Origin: Moritella sp. F3
GTDB lineage: Bacteria > Pseudomonadota > Gammaproteobacteria > Enterobacterales > Moritellaceae
Length of the DNA: 64,000 nt
Assembly (NCBI RefSeq): GCF_015082335.1
Contig: NZ_BLRL01000016.1
Location: 1 to 64,000, forward strand
Direction of reading: 5' to 3'
In this document: piece by piece, positions 52,900 through 62,204 of the stretch
Layout: each line of letters starts with the position of its first letter
Position numbering within the stretch: position 1 is the first letter of the stretch
Notes under the pieces: generated by a model
What the model was told of the DNA's origin: nothing
Database searches by the model: none
What the model saw: the letters and a program-made list of their open reading frames with translations, nothing else
Made by a program: the position numbers and the translations under genes

Positions 52900-55545
52900 A
52901 TGACTGTTAAAAACATCGAAACACTCAATGCAATGGTTGCTAAAGTAAAAATAGCACAACAAGAATTTGCTACATTCAACCAAGAACAAGTTGATAAAAT
53001 TTTCCGTGCAGCAGCACTTGCCGCATCTACATCTCGTATCACACTCGCTAAAATGGCTGTCGATGAATCAGGTATGGGCGTACTTGAAGACAAAGTAACT
53101 AAAAACCACTTTGCATCAGAATACATTTACAATAAATACAAAGACACATTAACATGCGGAATCATCGAAGAAGACAACGAGTTTGGTACTATTACGATTG
53201 CTGAACCGACAGGCATCATCTGCGGTATCGTACCAACAACAAACCCAACTTCAACGGCTATTTTTAAAGCTCTTATCTCGCTTAAAACACGTAATGGTAT
53301 TATCTTTTCGCCACACCCTCGTGCAAAGAATGCAACGAATACAGCAGCGAAAATTGTACTAGACGCAGCGATTGCAGCAGGCGCACCAGCAAACATCATT
53401 GGTTGGATTGATGAACCATCAGTTGAACTATCAAATGCATTAATGCATCACGCAGACATCAACCTTATCCTTGCAACTGGCGGTCCAGGCATGGTTAAAG
53501 CGGCTTACTCTTCAGGTAAACCTGCAATTGGTGTTGGCGCGGGTAACACGCCTATCGTGATTGACGAAACTGCTGACGTTAAACGTGCAGTCTCTTCAAT
53601 TCTAATGTCAAAAACATTCGATAACGGTGTTGTATGTGCATCAGAGCAAGCTGTTATTGTTGTTGACGAAGTGTATGACGCAGTAAAAGCCCGTTTCATT
53701 ACGCACGGCGGTTACATCTTATCGAAGAAAGAAGCAGATAAAGTACGTGAAATCGTCTTAATCAACGGCAACATGAACCCAGCGATTGTAGGTCAATCTG
53801 CAATTAAGATTGCTGAGATGGCTGGTGTTACAGTACCGCCTTTCACTAAAGTACTTATAGGTGAAGGTCCTGAAGTACACGTTGATGACGCATTCGCTCA
53901 CGAAAAACTGTCTCCAACACTCGGTATGTTCCGCGCTCGTGATTACAAACACGCAGTAGAACAAGCAATCACGATGGTTGAGCTTGGCGGTATCGGCCAT
54001 ACATCTGGGCTTTATACAGACCAAGATGCAAACGAAGATCGTATCAAAGACTTCGGCGATAAAATGAAAACAGCTCGTATCCTGATTAACCAACCAAGTT
54101 CGCAAGGTGGTATCGGTGATTTATATAACTTCGGTCTAGCACCATCTCTAACGCTAGGTTGTGGTTCATGGGGCGGTAACTCTATCTCTGAAAACGTAGG
54201 TCCTAAACACCTTATTAATAAAAAGACTGTTGCTAAGCGAGCTGAAAATATGTTGTGGCATAAACTTCCAGAATCAATTTACTTCCGCCGTGGTTCATTA
54301 CCAATTGCAATGGACGATCTTGTTGGCAAAAAACGTGCGTGTATCGTAACGGATAAATTCTTATTCAATAACGGTTATGTTGACGAGTTAGTGACAATCC
54401 TAAAAAGCAAAGGCATCGATACCGAAGTATTCTACGATGTTGAAGCTGACCCAACGCTAGCAGTCGTGAAGAAAGGTGTTGATGTGATGAACAGCTTCCA
54501 ACCTGACGTTATCATTGCTTTCGGTGGCGGTTCACCAATGGATGCAGCGAAGATCATGTGGGTAATGTACGAACATCCAGATGCACATTTCGAAGACCTT
54601 GCTATGCGCTTTATGGACATTCGTAAACGTATCTACAAATTCCCTAAAATGGGTATCAAAGCGAAATTAGTTGCAGTAACGACAACCTCTGGTACTGGTT
54701 CTGAAGTAACACCATTTGCAGTAGTAACAGATGAAGTGACAGGCCAAAAATACCCTATTGCCGATTACGAATTAACACCAAACATGGCTGTTGTAGATGC
54801 AAACTTAGTCATGAATATGCCTAAATCACTAACAGCATTCGGCGGTTATGATGCAGTAACGCATGCACTAGAAGCTTATGTATCAATTCTACAAAACGAA
54901 TACGCTGATGGCCAAGCATTGCAAGCACTTAAACTGTTAAAAGAGTACTTACCAAGTTCATACAAAAACGGCGCGAAAGACCCAATCGCACGTGAAAAAG
55001 TACACAACGGCGCAACGATTGCGGGTATCGCCTTTGCTAATGCTTTCTTGGGTGTGTGTCACTCAATGGCGCACAAACTCGGTGCCGAATTCCATATTCC
55101 ACACGGTCTAGCGAATGCATTACTCATCACTAACGTAATTCGTTATAACGCAACGGATATGCCAACGAAACAAGCGGCATTTTCACAATACGACCGTCCG
55201 AAAGCACGTGCTCGTTACGCAGAAGTTGCTGAACATTTAGGCTTCCGTGAAGGTAAAACAGCAGACAAGATCAACGCATTACTAAACTGGTTAGACGAAC
55301 TTAAGACTGATTTAGATATTCCTAAATCAATCCAAGCAGCGGGTGTTAACGAAGCAGATTTTCTTGCTAAAGTTGACCAACTAGCAATGGAAGCGTTTGA
55401 TGATCAATGTACAGGTGCTAACCCACGTTACCCATTAATCAGCGAGCTAAAAGCACTATTACTTGCGTCTTACTACGGTAATGACTATCAAGAAAGCTAC
55501 GTACTAGAAAAACAAGCGGCGAAAAAAGAAACAGTAAAAAAATAA
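52900..55545 (+). CDS. adhE: AdhE, bifunctional acetaldehyde-CoA / alcohol dehydrogenase
   Basis: The 881-aa protein has an N-terminal aldehyde dehydrogenase domain (about 1-440) with catalytic Cys246 in GVVCASEQ. A C-terminal iron-dependent alcohol dehydrogenase (about 450-870) carries GGGSPMDAAK (NAD loop), HALEAYVS and HGLANALLI with iron-ligand histidines. It reduces acetyl-CoA to ethanol to recycle NADH in fermentation and assembles as spirosomes in E. coli. AAGGGA lies before the ATG. An FNR-type box and a strong terminator bracket it, so it is a single-gene unit. Confidence 0.98.
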   Translation: MTVKNIETLNAMVAKVKIAQQEFATFNQEQVDKIFRAAALAASTSRITLAKMAVDESGMGVLEDKVTKNHFASEYIYNKYKDTLTCGIIEEDNEFGTITIAEPTGIICGIVPTTNPTSTAIFKALISLKTRNGIIFSPHPRAKNATNTAAKIVLDAAIAAGAPANIIGWIDEPSVELSNALMHHADINLILATGGPGMVKAAYSSGKPAIGVGAGNTPIVIDETADVKRAVSSILMSKTFDNGVVCASEQAVIVVDEVYDAVKARFITHGGYILSKKEADKVREIVLINGNMNPAIVGQSAIKIAEMAGVTVPPFTKVLIGEGPEVHVDDAFAHEKLSPTLGMFRARDYKHAVEQAITMVELGGIGHTSGLYTDQDANEDRIKDFGDKMKTARILINQPSSQGGIGDLYNFGLAPSLTLGCGSWGGNSISENVGPKHLINKKTVAKRAENMLWHKLPESIYFRRGSLPIAMDDLVGKKRACIVTDKFLFNNGYVDELVTILKSKGIDTEVFYDVEADPTLAVVKKGVDVMNSFQPDVIIAFGGGSPMDAAKIMWVMYEHPDAHFEDLAMRFMDIRKRIYKFPKMGIKAKLVAVTTTSGTGSEVTPFAVVTDEVTGQKYPIADYELTPNMAVVDANLVMNMPKSLTAFGGYDAVTHALEAYVSILQNEYADGQALQALKLLKEYLPSSYKNGAKDPIAREKVHNGATIAGIAFANAFLGVCHSMAHKLGAEFHIPHGLANALLITNVIRYNATDMPTKQAAFSQYDRPKARARYAEVAEHLGFREGKTADKINALLNWLDELKTDLDIPKSIQAAGVNEADFLAKVDQLAMEAFDDQCTGANPRYPLISELKALLLASYYGNDYQESYVLEKQAAKKETVKK

Positions 55546-55600
55546 CTGTTCGCTAATACCGCCATCGCTATCCAGCACAAGGTGGTAGCGATTACCTACT

Positions 55601-55654
55601 AAGGGTGGGGAGTATAAGGTTGAATAAACCACTTTATACTCCCCACCCTTTTCT
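55601..55654 (+). terminator. Strong terminator after adhE
   Basis: A 17-bp perfect stem (AAGGGTGGGGAGTATAA / TTATACTCCCCACCCTT) with a 16-base loop is followed by TTCTT. Confidence 0.93.
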
Positions 55655-55950
55655 TATATATACGATAGTAAACTGCATTTGTTTATTACTAGTCGCACTT
55701 TACCTTTATTTTAATGTTATTGATGAATAAGATAACTAGCCCACACCTCGCTACATTAGTTTTGATAACACCAAGTTTATCCCCTATAATTATTTTGACT
55801 GTATTTTCAATGCGCTATTTAGAAGTGATATTTAATAATGCTTTAGCACGACTTCATTGATTGTAAGCAGATACCAGCTCAAGCTTTAACGTTTAAATAA
55901 ACGAGCAGAAATAATTCAGTAAATAACTAAGGTAATAACTAAGGTAAATA
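55655..55950 (+). promoter_or_regulatory. Upstream region of the HD-GYP-like gene with tandem RBS repeat
   Basis: No gene is visible. Directly before the ATG at 55951 lies a perfect 12-bp tandem repeat (TAACTAAGGTAA twice, 55924-55947). Each copy contains AAGG; the second is spaced six bases from the start codon. Confidence 0.6.
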
Positions 55951-57279
55951 ATGGAAAATGTCTCATTCATGATTAAAGACCTCCAAGTAGGTCACTATAT
56001 TAATCTCCCTATTGGTTGGACATCCCACCCTTTTATTCTTAATTCATTTCTAATTAAAGATGATAAACAACTTAAAATAGTGCAACACCTTGGTTTAGCA
56101 ACGATTTCTGTTGACCTTTCTCGCAGCAAACTCTCGCAGCCACAAACCATAGCAGCGGTGACCGTGGCGTCGGAAACATCCGAGTTGGCTCAAGATTCAG
56201 CAGCTATCGCTTCACAAACAGCGCAAATACAACAAGATATTGAAGCCACCGAACAACAAGCTCAGCTCAATGAAGAAAAAGAAAAACAGCAACAGTTAAC
56301 ACAATTAGTGCAGCAACAGACCTGGTGGAAACAGATCCGTCATAGCCGTTCTAAATATCAAGAAAAAATTGCCATTCTTAAAGATATTTACAGCAAGCTT
56401 AGCTTACAACCTGAAAAAGCAATGCAGTTATTAGAGTTACTGTCCGGTGAATTAACTATTGCTGCCGAGCAGCAGCATGACTTTAGCTTCGTGTTATGCA
56501 ATGAAGAGCTATCAAGTGATACCCTTTATCAAAATGCCATGAATGTAGCTGTACTCAGTATCTGTTTAGCCAAGCAACTCGCGTTTAGCAGCCAAGATAT
56601 GGCAATCGTCACCAGTACAGCCTTACTCAGTCAATATGGCATGCTATGGGTGCCCGCTTCAATTCGTAATAAAAAATCTGAACTGACAAAACCAGAAGTG
56701 AATTACCTTAAACAACACCCCGCCTATGCAGCACAAAGACTACAAGGTATAGAGGCACTCTCTGATAACATCATTCATAGCATATTGCAGGTCAATGAAA
56801 AATTTGATGGCAGCGGTTATCCACGCGGCTTCAAACAAGAGAAAATATCAAAATACGCGCAATTAGTGGCGATCACGACCCGCTATAACGAAATGTGCAA
56901 TGCCAATTTACCGCAACATCGCTATTCACCACACCTTGCTATCGGTTTGCTATTTAAGCAAGCGAATAAGCATTACAATAAAGCGTATCTCGAGCAGTTT
57001 ATTAAGATGATTGGCATATTTCCGGTTGGAACCATCGTCAATTACGGTAACGATAATAGTAATCAAGCCCAGGTACAAATGGGGATTATAGATAGCTTAC
57101 GGCAGCCGCTTATTGTTGACTTCAATGAGCTTGAACCGATAAAAAAACAGCCACTACTACGCCATTGTCTTGATGATAATATTGCGATAACAAAAGCGAT
57201 TAGCAGTAGCGATATCGATCCTGATCACTTATCTAAATTCAATTTAATCCAGCGTAACAATTTATACTTCTCAGGCTAG
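55951..57279 (+). CDS. DUF3391/HD-GYP-like protein, degenerate active site
   Basis: The 442-aa protein has an N-terminal DUF3391-like region (about 1-55, MIKDLQVGHYINLP), a coiled Gln/Glu segment (about 70-130) and an HD-GYP fold (about 195-360). The hallmark HD is absent: the LLSQYGMLWVP segment replaces HDIGKI. The paired His of HHE is VNE, and the ADxxDAM region reads TTRYNEMC. HP and GSGYP remain. Five of the usual metal-site positions look lost, so c-di-GMP hydrolysis is unlikely. A binding or regulatory role is the better guess. Confidence 0.8.
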   Translation: MENVSFMIKDLQVGHYINLPIGWTSHPFILNSFLIKDDKQLKIVQHLGLATISVDLSRSKLSQPQTIAAVTVASETSELAQDSAAIASQTAQIQQDIEATEQQAQLNEEKEKQQQLTQLVQQQTWWKQIRHSRSKYQEKIAILKDIYSKLSLQPEKAMQLLELLSGELTIAAEQQHDFSFVLCNEELSSDTLYQNAMNVAVLSICLAKQLAFSSQDMAIVTSTALLSQYGMLWVPASIRNKKSELTKPEVNYLKQHPAYAAQRLQGIEALSDNIIHSILQVNEKFDGSGYPRGFKQEKISKYAQLVAITTRYNEMCNANLPQHRYSPHLAIGLLFKQANKHYNKAYLEQFIKMIGIFPVGTIVNYGNDNSNQAQVQMGIIDSLRQPLIVDFNELEPIKKQPLLRHCLDDNIAITKAISSSDIDPDHLSKFNLIQRNNLYFSG

Positions 57280-57296
57280 CACGCCATTCTTGTCAG

Positions 57297-57332
57297 ATAT
57301 CATAGATAACAGCCGCTGTTAATCTATGATAT
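57297..57332 (+). terminator. Hairpin after the HD-GYP-like gene
   Basis: ATATCATAGAT-AACAGC and GCTGTTAATCTATGATAT pair with one bulged base, followed by TCTTACGCTCTTATCTTTT. It may end the upstream gene before the DeoR gene, whose start lies 40 bases on. Confidence 0.6.
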
Positions 57333-57371
57333 TCTTACGCTCTTATCTTTTATAAATGAATCTCAAATACT

Positions 57372-58157
57372 ATGTCAAAACGCAATACTCAGCAACGTCG
57401 TCATACCATCATTCAGCTACTTGAAGAACAAGGTAAGCTCAGCGTTGATGAACTAGCTCAACGTTTTGAAACATCAGAAGTGACCATCCGTAAAGATCTC
57501 ACCGCATTAGAGCAGAACGGGTTATTGTTACGTCGCTATGGTGGCGCAGTGCCCATTCCTAAAGAGCTGCTTCCTGAAGTCGAAACTGATAAAGTCTCAC
57601 AGTGCAAAATTGAAATTGCCATTGCTGCTGCACTACGTATTCGCGATCACAACCGGATTATTATCGACAGTGGCACCACGACAGCCAGTTTAATCGAGCA
57701 ACTAGCGAATAAGAAAGGCTTAATCACCATGACTAATTCCCTGCAAGTTGCCACAGCGCTTAACGGTTTAGAGAATGAGCCGACGTTATTAATGACTGGC
57801 GGCACTTGGGACCCACACTCAGAATCATTCCAAGGGCAAATAGCCGAGCAAGTACTGCGTTCATACGATTTTGATCAACTATTTATCGGTGCAGACGGTA
57901 TTGATTTAGAACGTGGTACCACGACCTTTAATGAGTTGATTGGACTAAGCCGCGTGATGGCTGAAGTATCTAGAGAGGTAGTGGTTATGGTTGAGTCAGA
58001 CAAAATCAGTCGAAAAATGCCTAACCTAGAACTTGCATGGAGCAATATCCATACCTTGATTACCGATGCGGATATTACCAATGAACAGCGCTGTGCTATC
58101 GAGGCAAAAAATATCGAAGTTATCATCGCAGCAAAATCGAAAGTATCAGTAAGCTAA
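57372..58157 (+). CDS. DeoR-family regulator
   Basis: The 261-aa protein has an N-terminal winged helix-turn-helix (about 8-60, LSVDELAQRFETSEVTIRKDL) and a sugar-phosphate effector domain with DSGTTTASL (phosphate loop), GADGID and MVESDK. DeoR members answer phosphorylated sugars. The nearest genes are not sugar catabolic, so the targets are unknown. The end lacks neighbours on the same strand before the next GGDEF gene. Confidence 0.87.
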   Translation: MSKRNTQQRRHTIIQLLEEQGKLSVDELAQRFETSEVTIRKDLTALEQNGLLLRRYGGAVPIPKELLPEVETDKVSQCKIEIAIAAALRIRDHNRIIIDSGTTTASLIEQLANKKGLITMTNSLQVATALNGLENEPTLLMTGGTWDPHSESFQGQIAEQVLRSYDFDQLFIGADGIDLERGTTTFNELIGLSRVMAEVSREVVVMVESDKISRKMPNLELAWSNIHTLITDADITNEQRCAIEAKNIEVIIAAKSKVSVS

Positions 58158-58474
58158 ACGAGTAAAGCACTAACTCAGGCTCACCACCGCTTTCACAATA
58201 GCCCTCAGCATCATCTCAATAATCGCCACCAGCCCCCCTGATATGAGGTAACCATCACCGACTCGAGATGGTTACCTTTAGAGCAACCTTATAATAAAAA
58301 TCACCATTATCACTAACTATTTTATTGAATATCAAGTGGCCCATCTTTTTGAGCATGTATATAAATTATAGTATTGAATTAACGATTAATTTAGAGCACT
58401 GTACCAGCTAATAATAACTCCATCCGATGTTATTCCATCAATTAAAATTTAGCGTTACAAGGCAATAAGCACAC
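58158..58474 (+). terminator. 317-base gap with a strong hairpin after the DeoR gene
   Basis: An 11-bp perfect inverted repeat (AGGTAACCATC / GATGGTTACCT, 58246-58277) with a 10-base loop lies 88 bases after the DeoR stop. No T tract follows. I see no ORF. It may be a factor-dependent terminator or a regulatory hairpin. Confidence 0.45.
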
Positions 58475-60517
58475 ATGAGTAGCCACAATATTTCTCTCTT
58501 CAAGCATATCAAACTCAGCACTATGGGTTTATTTTTTACCTGTGGCTTCGCCCTCTCCGCGCTCGTTTTTATTGCTTCAAGCATTATTATCAACAGTAAT
58601 GTCACACTAGCATCGTCGGTATGGACTGAATACAGAGCCAATAAATCTGAAAAAATCAGAATCGATAGTGCCCTACGTTCATCGCTAGGTTACGGTGGTG
58701 CGATCCATGAGTTCAAAAATTATTTATTACGCCCAGAACCGTGGCGCATTGAACGCGTTCAGGCAAAGTTAGGAGCTGTGAATGCGGCTATAACCCAATT
58801 TAATACGCTCGGGCCGACTAACGCACAAGCGATTGCCTTGAATGATATTAAAAATATGGTTGATGCTTATAGCGCTGCATTAATACAAGCTGAACTGCTT
58901 TTTAGCCAAGGCTTACAACCACTTGATGTCGATAAAAAAGTAATCATTGATGACTCGCTCGCGATGCGTGGCTTACAGATCTTAAATCAAGAATTACAAC
59001 GTGAATTACACATCAGTAACACAAATGATGATGGCCCTAATATCACCAAAGCCGACCTCGCTGTTAAGTTACGTTCGGCGCTGGGTTATGGTGGTTTTAT
59101 TCATCAGTTTAAAAATGCTGTATTGCGTGGGGATGAAAAGTACATAACTGAAGCCGATTCATGTTTGATTAAAGCTGAAGAATTGATCAGCCTGTACCGC
59201 AGTAAAGGATTGACGAGCGCAGAGTTCATCTCACTTGAAGATATAACCAGAACATTAGCTAGCTATAAGCAAGCAATAGCCACTATCCGCCAATTGATCG
59301 GTCAGAACGCCAGCCCACAATATATTGATCAACAAGTAAAAATCAACGATACCTCGGCATTACGCGGCCTCGCTGTACTGGATCGTGAAATCGTGATTCA
59401 AATAGAGCAAAGTGCTGACAACGTCAGTGAGACGTTAGATTTTGTCACCCAACTGATCAGCTGGTTATCTTGGTTTACCATTATCTTTACCACCGCATTC
59501 ATCATTACAGCCATTTTATTAATGCGTAATCGTTTAATGAATCCGATTAAAGAACTTATTCATGCCATGAAAACCTTGGCCGAAGGTAATTTCAACATCA
59601 AGATATTTGCCACCGACCGTGATAACGAAATAGGTGAAATGGCACGGGCATTAGAAATATTCAGTGCGAATGCTTTAAAGCACCGAGATTCAGAGGCGCA
59701 AGTGCAGGCGGTCATCAACACGGCCGTGCATGCGATAGTCACTACCAATGAACGCGGTGTTATTGTTGCCTTTAACCCTGCTGCATTGGCTATTTTTGAT
59801 TATGAGTTGGATGATATTATTGGCCGAAATATAAAACTGCTCATGCCACAAGCAAGTAAAGCGTTTACCGACAGTGTGCAGGGTAAAGTATACGAAGAAG
59901 ACGCATTGCGCGCTAACGGCGTACACTTTCCAATTGAATTATCAGTTAACGAAATGACTGTGGGCGATAAACTTATGTATACAACCGTTATTCATGATAT
60001 TACCGCACGTAAAGCAGCTGAAGCAGAGATACGTAAACTGGCAATGACAGACCCATTAACCGGTGTTGCTAACCGTAATCAATTCGAATTACGCATTGAA
60101 GAAGCTATTCAAGTCGCAGAACAAAACAACAAATCGGTTGGCCTGCTACTATTAGATTTAAACAAATTTAAACCTGTCAATGACACCTATGGCCATCATG
60201 TGGGCGATCAATTACTCAAAGATGTTGCCGCGCGAATGGTTGATGCAAGCCGTCAAACAGATACTGTTGCACGCTTAGGCGGTGATGAGTTTGCAATCAT
60301 CTTTAATCACCTCGATACGCCAGAATGTATTAAAGTACCGTTCGACCGCTTGGTAAGTGAATTATCTCGCCCTTATGTGGTAAACGATATGGTACTAGAT
60401 ATATCGGCCAGTATGGGCGTAAGTATGTACCCACAGGATGATAGCAACGTTGATGAACTATTGCGTAAAGCCGATCTCGCGATGTATAAAAATAAGAATA
60501 TCGACCTCGTATCCTGA
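58475..60517 (+). CDS. Sensor diguanylate cyclase with duplicated LGYGG domain, HAMP, PAS and GGDEF
   Basis: The 680-aa protein has a membrane helix (about 18-40), two copies of an about 125-residue helical unit (about 60-185 and 192-315), a second helix (about 335-355), HAMP, PAS (about 405-515) and GGDEF (602-606, motif GGDEF, I-site RxxD at 593-596). Both units share LGYGG-x-IH-x-FKN-x-x-LR near their start and a DxxxxRGLxxL near their end, showing tandem duplication of a sensor. The signal is unknown. Catalysis and feedback look intact. Confidence 0.87.
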   Translation: MSSHNISLFKHIKLSTMGLFFTCGFALSALVFIASSIIINSNVTLASSVWTEYRANKSEKIRIDSALRSSLGYGGAIHEFKNYLLRPEPWRIERVQAKLGAVNAAITQFNTLGPTNAQAIALNDIKNMVDAYSAALIQAELLFSQGLQPLDVDKKVIIDDSLAMRGLQILNQELQRELHISNTNDDGPNITKADLAVKLRSALGYGGFIHQFKNAVLRGDEKYITEADSCLIKAEELISLYRSKGLTSAEFISLEDITRTLASYKQAIATIRQLIGQNASPQYIDQQVKINDTSALRGLAVLDREIVIQIEQSADNVSETLDFVTQLISWLSWFTIIFTTAFIITAILLMRNRLMNPIKELIHAMKTLAEGNFNIKIFATDRDNEIGEMARALEIFSANALKHRDSEAQVQAVINTAVHAIVTTNERGVIVAFNPAALAIFDYELDDIIGRNIKLLMPQASKAFTDSVQGKVYEEDALRANGVHFPIELSVNEMTVGDKLMYTTVIHDITARKAAEAEIRKLAMTDPLTGVANRNQFELRIEEAIQVAEQNNKSVGLLLLDLNKFKPVNDTYGHHVGDQLLKDVAARMVDASRQTDTVARLGGDEFAIIFNHLDTPECIKVPFDRLVSELSRPYVVNDMVLDISASMGVSMYPQDDSNVDELLRKADLAMYKNKNIDLVS

Positions 60518-60556
60518 TTTGTATTAATCCTTAATACTTTAAAAGACCAATAACAA

Positions 60557-60590
60557 AAATCCCGCTTACTGCAAATAAGCGGGATTTTAC
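60557..60590. terminator. Bidirectional terminator between GGDEF and KdgM-like genes
   Basis: A perfect 13-bp stem (AAAATCCCGCTTA / TAAGCGGGATTTT) encloses the loop CTGCAAA, with A- and T-rich flanks. Confidence 0.88.
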
Positions 60591-60630
60591 ATAAAGGATT
60601 TACTATTTTTTATTCGTTATTCATTACGAC

Positions 60631-61401
60631 TTAGAAACCGTAAGATGCACCTACAACAAGCACGTTATTGTTGTGACCAGGATTTGATTTCGCTGAAGAC
60701 TCTTGGTTACGGTACTCTACGTATGGTTGAACACCAGCACGTGTCCAAGTTGCACGTAATTCATGCTCCATAGAGTTATCTTTAGTAACACCATCATTTA
60801 CGTAATAAACATTGTTGTATTTAACATTCACTGGCATATCTTTAAATTGGTAAGCAATGTTGTTATCTAAACGAACTTGATCGTTTGTTTCATTTACGCC
60901 ACTATCAGCATTGATTGCATCATTTGCTTGGATTTGCATACGAGTACGGTTAGAGATAGAAAGACCATTATCAAAGTTGTAACCAATTTTTACTAATGGA
61001 CGGTATTGAACTGCTTCACCGTCGTGTAATAGATGGTGGTAACCAGCTGCAACCCATAAGTTTTCGTTAATGCTGAATGATTGTTCAACACCTAACGTAG
61101 TGTAAGCAGAAGCTGCTGAACTACCTTGCTCACCACTTATGCCATAGTCAGTGTTACCAAGCTGAATACCGTCAATCTCCACTAACAGTGTAGTGCCCGT
61201 TGTAAACGTATGGCCAGCTTCAATAGTAGATGTCACATCTGACCCGTTAAAATCAGCACGGTCATGCATTTGAACATTACCAGTTACGTAAGAAGATCCT
61301 GCTGCTTCTTGTGGTACTTCAGTGTCTGTATTTGCAAATGCAAGAGGAGAAAGTGTAATAGAAGTACAAGCGAGTGCTAGTGCTAGTGTTGATTTTTTCA
61401 T
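60631..61401 (-). CDS. KdgM-family oligogalacturonate-type porin
   Basis: The 256-aa outer-membrane protein has a signal peptide ending near AFA-NT and an even beta-strand pattern to the terminal aromatic (VVGASYGF). The middle matches KdgM: LSISNRTRMQIQ, VRLDNNIAYQFKD and VKYNNVYYVND, with a HELRATWTRAG strand. KdgM forms a small monomeric pore for acidic oligosaccharides. No pectin-degradation genes are close, so the substrate is inferred only. AAGG lies before the ATG. Confidence 0.82.
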   Translation of the reverse strand: MKKSTLALALACTSITLSPLAFANTDTEVPQEAAGSSYVTGNVQMHDRADFNGSDVTSTIEAGHTFTTGTTLLVEIDGIQLGNTDYGISGEQGSSAASAYTTLGVEQSFSINENLWVAAGYHHLLHDGEAVQYRPLVKIGYNFDNGLSISNRTRMQIQANDAINADSGVNETNDQVRLDNNIAYQFKDMPVNVKYNNVYYVNDGVTKDNSMEHELRATWTRAGVQPYVEYRNQESSAKSNPGHNNNVLVVGASYGF

Positions 61402-61451
61402 TATGTTTGCCTTAACTTTTAATAAAGAGTCAAATGATATGTAAACCTAAC

Positions 61452-61468
61452 GAACTCCATATGAGTTC
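61452..61468. promoter_or_regulatory. Palindrome upstream of KdgM-like gene
   Basis: GAACTC-CATAT-GAGTTC lies 50 bases before the porin start and 20 bases before the small ORF on the other strand. It could be an operator or a leader hairpin; the protein that would bind it is not known. Confidence 0.4.
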
Positions 61469-61488
61469 TTTAGGGTGAAATCAGGTAA

Positions 61489-61677
61489 ATGGCGCCAGGA
61501 GCAATCGCTGGGTTTAATGTTGGCGAAGTAGAATATAATATCGCACTTACCTTACACTCAGGACTGGCTGACTTGTTGCCAGAAGATGAAACAAATATAA
61601 CACTTTATAGGCAGTTGATAATGCTATTGACTGATTTCATAGACTTGGCTCACAACTTAATTCACACCGATAATTAA
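61489..61677 (+). CDS. Possible small ORF of unknown function
   Basis: The 62-aa frame starts at ATG with CAGG just upstream. Its composition looks coding (balanced codons, an acidic middle, then a helical stretch LYRQLIMLLTDFIDLAHNL). I recognise no family. It may be a real small gene, a remnant of a larger one, or chance. Confidence 0.3.
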   Translation: MAPGAIAGFNVGEVEYNIALTLHSGLADLLPEDETNITLYRQLIMLLTDFIDLAHNLIHTDN

Positions 61678-62204
61678 CGTAATCAAGTCCATTAACATTT
61701 AACAAACAAAAAGCCATATAGCATGCAGATTAAACCCTTTAGTTTTACTTTAAAATCAACAATCTAATTTAAAACATCAAATAAAATAACGTACACCATC
61801 AAAATAATTAACAAGTTAACAAAAATAAATAAAAATGAACTAAATATCACTTAGCTTGTAAACTGCTGCATAATTGTGAGTAGGTTAACATTTAGCGGTG
61901 TAAACCAGAGTGAATCAAACAGCACATAATACCAAATTAAAAATACAATCAGCATCAAATTTAGAATATCGTACTTATCAAGTGCATTTAACTTAATTTA
62001 CAATGTGAAATATCATCAAATAGACCTAGTCTAGGCTTACTAATACGGGTTTACACTATGGCCACATTAGTCTATCGATCAAACCCATGTCTTTAATGTC
62101 AATCGTCGCACAATTAACATCCTGGTTACAATTAACGTGACAATCTGACGGAATTGAGTAGACTCTTTATTCTATTTATCATAAACAATAATTATTGAGG
62201 CGTT
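61678..62204. other. 527-base AT-rich region, no gene seen
   Basis: The region is strongly A/T-rich with repeated AATAA/TTAAC words. I find no hairpin with a T tract and no supported ORF. The promoter of the thioesterase gene should lie in the last 150 bases, and its start has GAGG upstream. Confidence 0.5.
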
